64,000 bases of DNA from Candidatus Marispirochaeta associata (GTDB lineage: Bacteria > Spirochaetota > Spirochaetia > JC444 > Marispirochaetaceae), in the NCBI GenBank assembly GCA_001749745.1, contig JWTM01000418.1, positions 62,001-126,000 on the forward strand, given 5' to 3'. Position 1 is the stretch's first letter, and the number at the start of each line of letters is the position of its first letter. Shown one piece after another: positions 43,927 through 52,332 of the stretch. Made by a program: the position numbers and the translations under genes. The notes beneath the pieces were generated by a model. That model ran no database searches. It was not told the DNA's origin and worked only from the letters and a program-made list of their open reading frames with translations.

Positions 43927-45606
43927 ATGAAAACCATGAATTATGCGAAGTACAAAGCCTATAGACCCATGGGATTGAGCGACCGCACCTGGCCCGACCA
44001 GGTGATCGACCAGGCACCCCTGTGGTGCAGCGTCGACCTCAGGGACGGGAACCAGGCGCTGAGCGTACCGATGAACATGGAAAAGAAGCTGACCATGTTT
44101 AAACTGTTAACCGATATCGGTTTTAAGGAGATCGAGGTCGGCTTTCCTTCCTCGGCGGAGATCGAGTTCAACTTCATGCGTCGCCTGATAGAGGATAATC
44201 TGATCCCCGAGGATGTAACCGTCCAAGTCCTGGTCCAGGCCCGGGAACATCTGATACGCCGCACCTTCGAAGCCCTGAAGGGGGTGAAGAATGCGATCGT
44301 CCATATCTACAATTCGACCTCGACCACTCAACGCCGGGTCGTCTTCAACAAGAGCCAGCAGGAGATCATCGATATCGCCGTCGCCGGCGCCAAACTGGTC
44401 AAGGAGCTGGGCGATGCCGAAAAGAATCCCGGCATCCGCTACGAATATAGCCCCGAAAGCTTTACCGGCACGGAGATGGAGTTTGCCGCCGAAATATGCA
44501 ATGCGGTAATCGACGTCCTCGATCCTAGGCCGGATCATAAACTGGTGATAAACCTTCCGGCCACCGTCGAAGCCCACACCCCGAACATTCATGCCGATCA
44601 GATCGAATGGATGTGTCGTCATCTCGACCGGCGAGATTCGATTCTGGTCAGTCTTCACACCCATAACGACCGGGGGACCGGCGTAGCCGCCACCGAACTG
44701 GCCCTGATGGCCGGGGCCGATCGGGTGGAGGGAACCCTCTTCGGCAACGGCGAACGCACCGGCAACGCCGACCTAACGACTCTGGCACTCAACATCTTCA
44801 GTCAAGGCGTTGATCCCAAGCTCGATCTGAGCGACATCAACTACGTACGAGACGTCTATCGCTACTGCACCGGTATGGATATCCACCCCCGCCACCCCTA
44901 TGTGGGCGAGCTGGTCTATACCGCCTTTTCCGGCTCCCACCAAGATGCGATCAACAAAGGGATGCACGCCCGTACCGCCGGCGAAGACGAAGTCTGGGAC
45001 GTTCCCTACCTGCCGATCGATCCTCAGGATGTAGGTCGCTCCTACAAATCGATCGTACGTATCAACAGCCAGTCCGGTAAAGGCGGCGTAGCCTACATCA
45101 TGGACTCCGAGTTTGGTTTTGCCCTGCCGAAGGCGATGCACCCCGAGTTCGGCCTTTTGATCCAGAAGGAGACCGACAAGCGGGAGGACGAGCTGGTGCC
45201 AGAAGAGATCTGGTCGGTCTTCGAGAAATCCTATCTGACGACGGATACCCCTTTCGAACTGGACCATGTCAATGTGCACATGGAATCCGATAAAGCGACC
45301 AAGCAGCATACCGCGGTGGTCACCGGAAAGGTATTGAAAAACGGCAAAGGGGTTGCGATTGAAGGCCGGGGAAACGGTCCGATCGACGCCTTTGTGCACG
45401 GTCTGAAGGAGCATCTCGATTTCGACTTCCGCTTCGAATCCTTCGACGAGCACGCCATCAACGAGGGCGCCGACGCCCAGGCGGTGGCCTATATCTCGAT
45501 CATTAGTGAATCGAAGAAGCGCTACTTCGGCGCCGGGGTCGATACGGATATCTCCTTCGCCTCCTTCAAGGCGATCTTGAGCGCCCTGAACCGAGCTTCA
45601 GCCTAG
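43927..45606 (+). CDS. leuA: 2-isopropylmalate synthase (LeuA, long form)
   Basis: A 559-aa enzyme condensing acetyl-CoA with 2-ketoisovalerate in the first leucine-specific step. WCSVDLRDGNQAL has the catalytic metal-binding Asp/Gln region, the HxH metal ligands are in SLHTHNDRGTGVAATELALMAGADRVEGTLFGNGERTGNADL, and the C-terminal regulatory (LeuA dimer) domain starts after about residue 430. GGAGGATACAGG precedes the ATG. Expression is predicted to fall when leucyl-tRNA is plentiful, through the leader. No leuB/C/D follows. Confidence 0.96.
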   Translation: MKTMNYAKYKAYRPMGLSDRTWPDQVIDQAPLWCSVDLRDGNQALSVPMNMEKKLTMFKLLTDIGFKEIEVGFPSSAEIEFNFMRRLIEDNLIPEDVTVQVLVQAREHLIRRTFEALKGVKNAIVHIYNSTSTTQRRVVFNKSQQEIIDIAVAGAKLVKELGDAEKNPGIRYEYSPESFTGTEMEFAAEICNAVIDVLDPRPDHKLVINLPATVEAHTPNIHADQIEWMCRHLDRRDSILVSLHTHNDRGTGVAATELALMAGADRVEGTLFGNGERTGNADLTTLALNIFSQGVDPKLDLSDINYVRDVYRYCTGMDIHPRHPYVGELVYTAFSGSHQDAINKGMHARTAGEDEVWDVPYLPIDPQDVGRSYKSIVRINSQSGKGGVAYIMDSEFGFALPKAMHPEFGLLIQKETDKREDELVPEEIWSVFEKSYLTTDTPFELDHVNVHMESDKATKQHTAVVTGKVLKNGKGVAIEGRGNGPIDAFVHGLKEHLDFDFRFESFDEHAINEGADAQAVAYISIISESKKRYFGAGVDTDISFASFKAILSALNRASA

Positions 45607-45905
45607 GCCATAGCCCGGTAAAGCGCCTCGATATCCTCGGGCGGATGGTCCTTGATGTTCCAGTATCGCGTAAGGACCTCCGCCTGCTTTACCAGTTCGC
45701 CGTAGTCGGGGGCATCAATTCCGAGCTCTTTCAAGGTCGCCGGACATCCGGCGGCTTTGAGCCATCCGGCAAAGCCCTCGATAACCCGATCGCAGGCCGC
45801 ATAGGCGGTGTACTCATAGGGAATAGAGACAGCTGATTAACCTTGGTTGATAAGGAGCGACCGGCCGATGGATAGTGCCGGGGGTTATAGAACGAACTAA
45901 AAATT
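45603..45905 (-). pseudogene. Iron-type alcohol dehydrogenase (BdhA-like) remnant with internal deletion
   Basis: The minus strand keeps both ends of a group III alcohol dehydrogenase and lacks the middle. At the 5' side a good SD (AAAGGAGGA) leads into FSSFYNP, as at the start of BdhA-type enzymes, with no intact start codon. After about 20 codons the frame is lost, and from about 45836 a frame reads VSIPYEYTAYAACDRVIEGF, then GWLKAAGCPATLKELGID and DIEALYRAMA-stop, the usual C-terminus. About 300 codons are missing. The stop shares CTAG with leuA. Confidence 0.65.
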
Positions 45906-45982
45906 CCTCCTTTCAGCACATCCACCAATGCGGTAGAATAGGACTACATCACTCAGCATCAGCATAATAGAGGGAGTCCTAG

Positions 45983-48262
45983 ATGGAGAGCACGAAGATC
46001 GATGCGGTATTGCAGCAAGCGGCGAATGAGTCGAGAAGTATTCTTTACGAGCATGAGGTCTACGGGATCCTTGAAGCACTCAACCTAAAAGTCCCCCGTC
46101 ACCGGCTTATCCGCACACCGGACGAGATCGATCGGGAACTTCTCTCCGGCTACGGCAGCGACCGGCTGGTTCTAAAGATAGCTGCCCCCACCGTGGCTCA
46201 TAAGCAGAAGCTCGGCGGGGTGGAGATCCTTATAAAAGACCTCGACTTCCTCAAATACTCTTTCGAGCGTATGATGCAACGCTTTCGGGACGCCGGGCAT
46301 GAGCCTGTGGGCGCCCTCCTGACGGAGATGATCGATTACACCCCGGAACTGGGAAACGAGACCCTGATAGGTTTTCGAGAGAGCGACACCTTCGGCCCGG
46401 TAATCAACTTTTCCAAGGGCGGCTCGGACGCGGAACACTTTGCCGCCCACTTCTCGCCCCCGAACCTGGTACTTCCCCCGTTGAGTCCCGAGTGGGCAAG
46501 GGCCCTCCTCTCTTCGACCGAGATCCATAAGAAATTTCTCCAGGAGGGGAAGAAGCACTATGTGGATCAAATAATCGAGGCGAAACTCAAACTCTCCGAA
46601 GTGGCGGTCGCCTTCTCCAACTTCTTCCCTTCGGAAAGCGACGTTGTGATCAAAGAGTTCGAGATAAATCCCTTCGTTTTCGACCGTGACGGCCGCATGA
46701 TCGCCCTAGACGGTTTTGCGGTTATTGCGCCGCGGGAAGAGGGGTCCGTCATAGATGAAGCGGCGCCTGCGAGCGATTCCTTCCGCAACCTAGAAGCCTT
46801 CTTCCGCCCCGAGGGGATCGCCGTAGTCGGGGTAAGCGCCGCGGACCACTCCCGGCCGGGAAACATCATCGCTTCCAACCTGATCAAACTCGAACGCCGG
46901 GATGTGCACTGCGTCAATCCCAAGGGGGGTGCGGTTCAGATCGAAGGTGAGGAGCTGATGTTGCACCGAACGCTTCAGGATCTGCCGGTAATCCCGGAGT
47001 TGGTAATAGTGGCCGTTCCGGCCGGAGCTGCGGTGGCGGTGGTTCGCGAGGCGGTCGCGGTCGGTTGCAAAGCGATCCTGCTGATTCCGGGAGGATTCTC
47101 GGAGAGTTCCCACGACCGGGGACCCGAGGAGGAGATCCTCGCTCTTTGCCGGGAAAAGAGTATCCGTGTGATGGGCCCCAACTGCCTGGGCGTCGTCTTC
47201 TCGAGCAATCGGGGAGAAGAGGGGATCAACACCTTCTTCATTCCCGAGACAAAATTCAAGCTCGATTACAGCCGCCTGCATAACATCGCCCTCTTCTCCC
47301 AGTCCGGCGCTTTAGGCTTGGTAGAGCTGACCGAGCTCCGCCATGCGGTCAGCCCCAAGGTTGTGGTCAGTTACGGCAATCAGCTCGACGTGGACCCCTG
47401 CGATCTGATCCGCTTCTGGGGGGACGATGCCGAGATCCGGGTTATCGGCGTCTACATCGAAGGCTTCAAACCGGGGGCGGGAAGGCGCTTCTTCGACATC
47501 GCCTCCCAGGGCCTCGCCGACAAGAGCCGCGTGCCCATAGTGGTCTACAAGGCGGGCCGCACCGAAGAGGGGCGCAAGGCGACCCAGTCCCACACCGCAA
47601 GCATCGCCGGGGAGTATGCCGTTACCAAGGCGGCTATGAAACAGGCAGGCTGTATCGTCGCCGAGACCATGGCCCAACATCAGGGCTTCATAAAGACCTT
47701 CGCCATGCTCCACGACAAACAGGTTTCCGGCAACCGAGTTGCAGTGATCACCAACGCCGGCTACGAGAAGGCCAATGCCGCCGACAACCTGGGGGGATTA
47801 GAGTCCGCCCTTCTGGACGCGGAAACCGAGAAAGCCTTGGGCCAAATCCTTCCCGGCTTCGTTACCGTGGAACCCTTCCTCGACCTGACCCCCATGGTGG
47901 GGGACGAACTCTTCGCCGAGGCGGCGGAGAAGCTTCTCGCCTCGAAAGCCGTTGATGCGCTGATGATCTCCGTCGTCCCCCACTCCGGCTATCTGCATAC
48001 TACCGATGAGGAGGTGGCGGCCTACGCCCGGAACATCGGTAACGAGATCGTACGGGTAGCCGCTAAGTACCGCAAACCGGTTACCGTCTCCCTCACCGCC
48101 GCCGGCGGAATCGGCTCCTCCTACGATCAGTTAGGCCAACTGATCGAGGGCGGCGGCGTACCGGTCTTCTCATCGGCGGAGGAGGCGATGGGCTTTTTAA
48201 ACGAGTTTGTTCGCTACCACCTGATCCGGGAACAGAACCGGCTTGAGGAGTGGATTCGCTGA
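45983..48262 (+). CDS. ADP-forming acetyl-CoA synthetase, fused beta-alpha
   Basis: A 759-aa NDP-forming acyl-CoA synthetase that makes ATP from acetyl-CoA and ADP, yielding acetate. The ATP-grasp (beta) part is N-terminal: LVLKIAAPTVAHKQKLGGVEI, then VIKEFEINPFVF. The CoA-binding and ligase (alpha) parts follow: FFRPEGIAVVGVSAADHSRPG, FSQSGALGLV, and SHTASIAGEYAVTKAAMKQAGCI with the catalytic His. The beta-before-alpha order is a known variant. GAGGGAG upstream of the ATG. It gives the fermentative cell an energy-yielding acetate route. Confidence 0.92.
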   Translation: MESTKIDAVLQQAANESRSILYEHEVYGILEALNLKVPRHRLIRTPDEIDRELLSGYGSDRLVLKIAAPTVAHKQKLGGVEILIKDLDFLKYSFERMMQRFRDAGHEPVGALLTEMIDYTPELGNETLIGFRESDTFGPVINFSKGGSDAEHFAAHFSPPNLVLPPLSPEWARALLSSTEIHKKFLQEGKKHYVDQIIEAKLKLSEVAVAFSNFFPSESDVVIKEFEINPFVFDRDGRMIALDGFAVIAPREEGSVIDEAAPASDSFRNLEAFFRPEGIAVVGVSAADHSRPGNIIASNLIKLERRDVHCVNPKGGAVQIEGEELMLHRTLQDLPVIPELVIVAVPAGAAVAVVREAVAVGCKAILLIPGGFSESSHDRGPEEEILALCREKSIRVMGPNCLGVVFSSNRGEEGINTFFIPETKFKLDYSRLHNIALFSQSGALGLVELTELRHAVSPKVVVSYGNQLDVDPCDLIRFWGDDAEIRVIGVYIEGFKPGAGRRFFDIASQGLADKSRVPIVVYKAGRTEEGRKATQSHTASIAGEYAVTKAAMKQAGCIVAETMAQHQGFIKTFAMLHDKQVSGNRVAVITNAGYEKANAADNLGGLESALLDAETEKALGQILPGFVTVEPFLDLTPMVGDELFAEAAEKLLASKAVDALMISVVPHSGYLHTTDEEVAAYARNIGNEIVRVAAKYRKPVTVSLTAAGGIGSSYDQLGQLIEGGGVPVFSSAEEAMGFLNEFVRYHLIREQNRLEEWIR

Positions 48263-48288
48263 TTAGAAATGAAAGAGGAGAAGTAAGA

Positions 48289-49032
48289 ATGAAGATCTTA
48301 GTACTCGGTGCGACCGGAGCTACCGGACGACTATTGACCGAACAACTGCTCGAACGCGGGCATACGGTGCGGGTGATTGTGCGCTCCGCAGACAGGCTCC
48401 CGGAAAAGGTGAAGCAGGCAGACAAACTCGAGGTTATCCAAGCCGCCGTACTCGATTTGACGGATGAAGAGCTGGCCCGCCACGCTGCGGACTGCGATGC
48501 CGTCGCCAGCTGTCTGGGGCACAACCTCAGCTTCAAAGGCATCTACGGCAAACCGAGGAAGCTGGTCGCCGATGCGGTAAGACGCACATGCGAGGCGGTT
48601 CGGGCGAATGAACCTGAAAAACCGGTGAAGTTCGTACTGATGAACACCGTCGCCGTACTGGATCGGGATCAGAATGAAACCCACTCCTTCAAAGAAAAAC
48701 TGGTATTTACTCTTATACGCCTCTTGCTCCCGCCCCATAGAGACAACGAGGCGGCCCTTGCATATCTTAAAACTGAAATCGGCAGCGAGAATCCCGTCAT
48801 CGAATGGTCGGCGGTGCGGCCAGACGGGCTTATCGATAAGGATGAAGTAAGCGAGTATGAGGTCTACCCCACTCTGCAGCAAAGCGCGGTATTCGGTGAT
48901 AAGAAGACAAGTCGTATCAACACGGCCCACTTCATGGCGGAGCTGATCTCGAATCCGGATACCTGGGCGAAGTGGAAGGGCCGGATGCCGGTGGTTTATA
49001 ATACGTTTCTCGATAAGGCGAGCGACGCATAA
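48289..49032 (+). CDS. NAD(P)-binding SDR/NmrA-like protein
   Basis: A 247-aa Rossmann protein: the nucleotide motif ILVLGATGATGRLLTEQLLERGHTVRVIVR, then VLDLTDEELARHAADCDAVASCLGHN, and WSAVRPDGLIDKD. It is an atypical SDR without the YxxxK pair in clear form, so it may sense NAD(P)H rather than catalyse. AGAGGAG sits 7 nt upstream of ATG. It follows the acetyl-CoA synthetase by 26 nt, so likely the same transcript. Role unknown. Confidence 0.85.
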   Translation: MKILVLGATGATGRLLTEQLLERGHTVRVIVRSADRLPEKVKQADKLEVIQAAVLDLTDEELARHAADCDAVASCLGHNLSFKGIYGKPRKLVADAVRRTCEAVRANEPEKPVKFVLMNTVAVLDRDQNETHSFKEKLVFTLIRLLLPPHRDNEAALAYLKTEIGSENPVIEWSAVRPDGLIDKDEVSEYEVYPTLQQSAVFGDKKTSRINTAHFMAELISNPDTWAKWKGRMPVVYNTFLDKASDA

Positions 49033-49033
49033 A

Positions 49034-49447
49034 CTAGCCCAGCTGTATCATCATGCCGCAGCCGTAATTCTCGCAGGGCCGCTTAAAGAAGCCGAACTTC
49101 TCATAAAAACCCTCCTTGCCTTCGGCCGCCATGAGGGTTATATAGGCGTTCTTCGGTGCATGGGTCTTGAGATAGGTCATGATCGACTCCATTATCATCG
49201 ATCCTATGCCCCGCCCCTGATACTCCGGTTTGACGATAATGTCGGCGATGAAATAGATAAAGCCCTTATCCCCCACGATTCGTCCCATGCCGGCCGGATT
49301 CTTCCCTGAGTAAGCAGTTATGCAATACTCGCAGTTCCCCAGGGCAACTGCAATTGCGTCGTCCGGCGGCGAAGCCCAGCCGACCGCTGATCTAAACTCT
49401 TTGTAGTCTTGAAGACTGACCGTTTCATTCCGTAGTACTAGTTCCAT
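49034..49447 (-). CDS. GNAT-family N-acetyltransferase
   Basis: A 137-aa GNAT protein. Motif A is IIVKPEYQGRGIGSMIMESIMTYL with the pyrophosphate-binding RGIG loop, then NAYITLMAAEGKEGFYEKFGFFKRP. AAGGA 5 nt upstream of ATG. It is convergent with the SDR gene, 1 nt apart. The acceptor cannot be named. Confidence 0.88.
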   Translation of the reverse strand: MELVLRNETVSLQDYKEFRSAVGWASPPDDAIAVALGNCEYCITAYSGKNPAGMGRIVGDKGFIYFIADIIVKPEYQGRGIGSMIMESIMTYLKTHAPKNAYITLMAAEGKEGFYEKFGFFKRPCENYGCGMMIQLG

Positions 49448-49472
49448 AGTTATCCTTTTTTATAAGGCAGGA

Positions 49473-50684
49473 CTATATACCGAGGTATCTATTTTTAACC
49501 AAACCGGCGATGCACTCGATACCGGCTTCGATCTGCTCTTCAGTCGGGTAGGAATAGTTTAGTCTCATTTCGCTCTTACCGGAGCCATCAGCGTAGAAAC
49601 ACGTTCCAATTACATAAGCCACTTTAAGCTTCACAGCCTCGTGGAGCAACGCCAGGGTATCCATATGGTCGGGAAGATGCAACCAAAGAAACATTCCTCC
49701 CTTCGGTTTTGACCACCAAAGGCCATCCAGCTTCGGCATATATCTATCCAGGGCGGTTAGCATCCCTTTAGCCTTTCGTGAGTACAGCTCTTTCGAGATC
49801 TCGATCTGCTTCTCAAGATACCCCTCTTTCATGAGAGAGGCCGCTGTTAGAGAGACAAAGGAGGAGGTGCATAGATCAGTCCCCTGTTTGGCCATCACCA
49901 GCTTATCAATCACATAATTAGGGGCTGCGACCCAGCCGATGCGGAAACCCGGCGAAAAAACCTTCGAGAAGGTCTTTAACTGTACTACCCGCCCATCGCT
50001 ATCGAGTGAATAGAGCGACGGCAGCAAATCACCCTCGTAGACGAGTTCCCGATATGGACTGTCTTCAATTATGACTAAATTGTGCCGTGAAGCAATGTCC
50101 AGGACCTCTTTACGCCGTGGGACTGAAAGATTGATGCCCGAAGGATTTTGGAAGTCCGGTATTATGTATACAAATCTGGGGGCGCGGCCGGTGCTGATAA
50201 GCTCATTAATCTTGTATTCAAGTTTGTCAGGGATAATTCCATCCTGATCCATATCGACACCATGCAAATCCGCCCCGAATGCTTGGAATGCCTGCAGAGC
50301 TCCGACGTAGGAAGGACGCTCAATGATCACCGGCTCGCCTGGGTCGATGAACACCTTTGCCAGAAGATCGAGGGATTGTTGAGAAGATGAAACCACAAGC
50401 AACTCCTCGGCGGTCACCGTTTCACCACGACGACTGCAGTAGTCGACTATTTGTTGCTTAAGAACCGGGTCCCCTTCGGTCGGGCTGTATTGAAGGGCCT
50501 GTGCGCCCTGCTCTCGAAGGGCGCGCAACGAAGCCGACTCAACCGCCTCATAAGGAAAGATCTTCGGATCAGGCAGTCCGCCGCCGAATGAGATCATATC
50601 GGGAGAACGCGTCAGTTTTAGGAGCTCACGGATCTCGGAGCGCCGAAGTCGCTTCGCCAGCATCGAGAAATCAGCTGTTGCCAT
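49473..50684 (-). CDS. PLP-dependent aminotransferase (fold type I, 2-aminoadipate-like)
   Basis: A 403-aa class I/II aminotransferase of the LysN/YdcR-catalytic-domain group. ISFGGGLPDP, LQYSPTEGDP, IIPDFQNPSG, and TFSKVFSPGFRIGWVAAP with the PLP Lys are all intact. These features match broad-range 2-oxoacid aminotransferases of the MocR lineage without its HTH. AAAGGA 8 nt upstream of ATG. It begins the lower-GC accessory region; no pathway partner is adjacent. Confidence 0.9.
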   Translation of the reverse strand: MATADFSMLAKRLRRSEIRELLKLTRSPDMISFGGGLPDPKIFPYEAVESASLRALREQGAQALQYSPTEGDPVLKQQIVDYCSRRGETVTAEELLVVSSSQQSLDLLAKVFIDPGEPVIIERPSYVGALQAFQAFGADLHGVDMDQDGIIPDKLEYKINELISTGRAPRFVYIIPDFQNPSGINLSVPRRKEVLDIASRHNLVIIEDSPYRELVYEGDLLPSLYSLDSDGRVVQLKTFSKVFSPGFRIGWVAAPNYVIDKLVMAKQGTDLCTSSFVSLTAASLMKEGYLEKQIEISKELYSRKAKGMLTALDRYMPKLDGLWWSKPKGGMFLWLHLPDHMDTLALLHEAVKLKVAYVIGTCFYADGSGKSEMRLNYSYPTEEQIEAGIECIAGLVKNRYLGI

Positions 50685-50790
50685 CTCTTATATCCTTTAG
50701 ATAAATTGATCCCCTTAGAATGTGTAGGGGATGTACTGTATATGTCCGGGAAACCCTTAAGATGACATCTTACTTGTCCTAAAGCCGCAT

Positions 50791-51495
50791 CTACCCCAGT
50801 TTATAGCCGCTCTTCTCCCAGGCCTCGCGCATTACCGTGTTCTTAGCTAAGTAGTCGTCCACGACCTTTTTGGGAACCCTATTGTAGGGACAAGAGAAGT
50901 TGACGCAGCTGGTGCAGTAGAACTTATTTACCGTACGGAGAAAGCTGTACCCCGCCATCAGAGTAGCCGGAACAAATAGAGCAAGAGCGAAACCGACCTC
51001 CATCGGCAGGTCAGTCCGACCGAACAAGATTCGGAGCGGTCCGACAGCTAATGACAACGCCGGTAGAATGAAGAAGATCATGCCCATTACCCCGAATCGC
51101 ATCATGAATCGTTCGAAACGGTTCATCGGTTCCGGATGATACTTCCAGAGCTTGGGACTGCCGTGGTTGGCCAGGCAGCGCAGGGTATTCCCGCCGTCGG
51201 GATAATAGGGACAGTGGCTGCAGAGGAAACGAATCTCGAAGACGTTGAACATGATCAGGAAATAGGCCAGATAGGCCGGAATAGGCCACCAAGCGCCGGT
51301 TAAGATTCCCGCCGCGACGAGACCGAGGAGCGTCGTCAGGACGGGAGCTGAGCCGATAATCGAGAATGTATTCTTGAGTCCCTTATCCCACTTACACGCC
51401 AGCCGGCCGTGGTTGGAACAGCTCGAACAGTCGGAATCCGTATCTAAGGTACAAAGAGAGTAGCGATTGGTCCGCTGTGCAGAGATATTCGACAT
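50791..51495 (-). CDS. Cys-rich four-TM membrane protein, unknown
   Basis: A 234-aa protein with two hydrophobic hairpins (about residues 45-85 and 135-180) and three cysteine groups: CSSCSNHGRLACKW near residue 23, FLCSHCPYYP near 92, and FYCTSCVNFSCPYN near 200. The groups lie on the same side of the membrane by simple topology and could bind Fe-S or zinc. GGGAGG 5 nt upstream of ATG. It is divergent from the sigma factor gene across a 330-nt regulatory region. I do not recognise a named family. Confidence 0.75.
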   Translation of the reverse strand: MSNISAQRTNRYSLCTLDTDSDCSSCSNHGRLACKWDKGLKNTFSIIGSAPVLTTLLGLVAAGILTGAWWPIPAYLAYFLIMFNVFEIRFLCSHCPYYPDGGNTLRCLANHGSPKLWKYHPEPMNRFERFMMRFGVMGMIFFILPALSLAVGPLRILFGRTDLPMEVGFALALFVPATLMAGYSFLRTVNKFYCTSCVNFSCPYNRVPKKVVDDYLAKNTVMREAWEKSGYKLG

Positions 51496-51550
51496 AGAAT
51501 CCTCCCATGATTGTGATAGTGATGCCCATTTTATCCTCCCTCCAGGTCGA

Positions 51551-51570
51551 GTTAACCGTCCGAAAGGACG
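51551..51570. repeat. Stable hairpin with GAAA loop in the 51.5-51.8 kb intergenic region
   Basis: AACCGTCC-GAAA-GGACGGTT is a perfect 8-bp stem. No T run follows on either strand, so it is not an obvious terminator. It lies in the leader side of the Cys-rich gene. Confidence 0.55.
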
Positions 51571-51721
51571 GTTTGGCCCATCCTTCGCCGACTGCGGATT
51601 TCCATCCGAGCGGACGGTGCGCGTCGGCTAACAAGGCGATAAGCTGCATACCATCCGGCAAACGGGAAATGCCTAATACGACAGAGCTCATTGCCGGATA
51701 TGGTAATTGGAAACTGTTGGT

Positions 51722-51756
51722 GAATTTAATTTATTGCATTGGAATGAATTAAATTC
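51722..51756. promoter_or_regulatory. AT-rich inverted repeat abutting the sigma-54-like promoter
   Basis: GAATTTAATT (51722-51731) and AATTAAATTC (51747-51756) are perfect inverted copies 15 nt apart. The right arm touches the -24 element. It is a candidate regulator site for the sigma gene or its divergent neighbour. Confidence 0.5.
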
Positions 51757-51773
51757 TTGGCACAAATCCTGCT
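51757..51773 (+). promoter_or_regulatory. Sigma-54-like promoter for the ECF-type sigma gene
   Basis: TTGGCAC-N5-CTGCT keeps the invariant GG (51759-51760) and GC (51771-51772) with exactly 10 nt between. Predicted start about 51784, 42 nt before the ATG. One base of the -12 element differs from consensus. Confidence 0.5.
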
Positions 51774-51825
51774 TTAAATAGTGCGAACATTAAATGGAAA
51801 GATGGGGTTTTCCCCGGGAGGAACT

Positions 51826-52305
51826 ATGTCGGTCAATGTGGAACAGCTCTACACGAAATACAGCCCCATGGTGCTGCGTCGATGCCGGGCGCTGCTCCAT
51901 GACGAGGATGCGGCTCTCGACGCGATGCAGGAGACCTTCGTACTGGTGCTCCGAAAACAAGAGGTACTAACAGCTGAAGCTCCGTCGAGCATGCTCTACA
52001 CCTTTGCGACTAATGTATGTCTGAACCAGCTGCGAAGCGAACGGCGGAAGCCCTACAAGTCGGATAGCGACATGCTGGAGCGCCTGGCATCGAACGAGAA
52101 TACCGAAGAGAAGGCGCTCTGCGGACACTTCCTCCAGCGGCTCTTGCGCACTGAAGACGAAACAACAGCGCGTATTGTACATCACTTGTATGTGGAGAAA
52201 AGAACCCTGAAAGAGACGGCGCAGCAGGTCCGCTACTCCGTATCCGGGATCCGTCAGCGGATGAGCGCCCTTCGGAACAAGGCGCTTGTCTTACGAGAAC
52301 TATAA
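51826..52305 (+). CDS. ECF-like RNA polymerase sigma factor
   Basis: A 159-aa sigma-70 family protein with only regions 2 and 4. Region 2: LLHDEDAALDAMQETFVLVLRK; region 4: HHLYVEKRTLKETAQQVRYSVSGIRQRMSALRNKAL. ATG at 51826 follows GGGAGGAACT; an upstream in-frame GTG falls at the predicted transcription start. No anti-sigma gene is visible. It is followed after 27 nt by the ATC-hydrolase-like gene, likely one transcript. GC use is close to the nearby genes. Confidence 0.85.
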   Translation: MSVNVEQLYTKYSPMVLRRCRALLHDEDAALDAMQETFVLVLRKQEVLTAEAPSSMLYTFATNVCLNQLRSERRKPYKSDSDMLERLASNENTEEKALCGHFLQRLLRTEDETTARIVHHLYVEKRTLKETAQQVRYSVSGIRQRMSALRNKALVLREL

Positions 52306-52332
52306 GTAGGGGATAACCATAAGGAGAACAAG

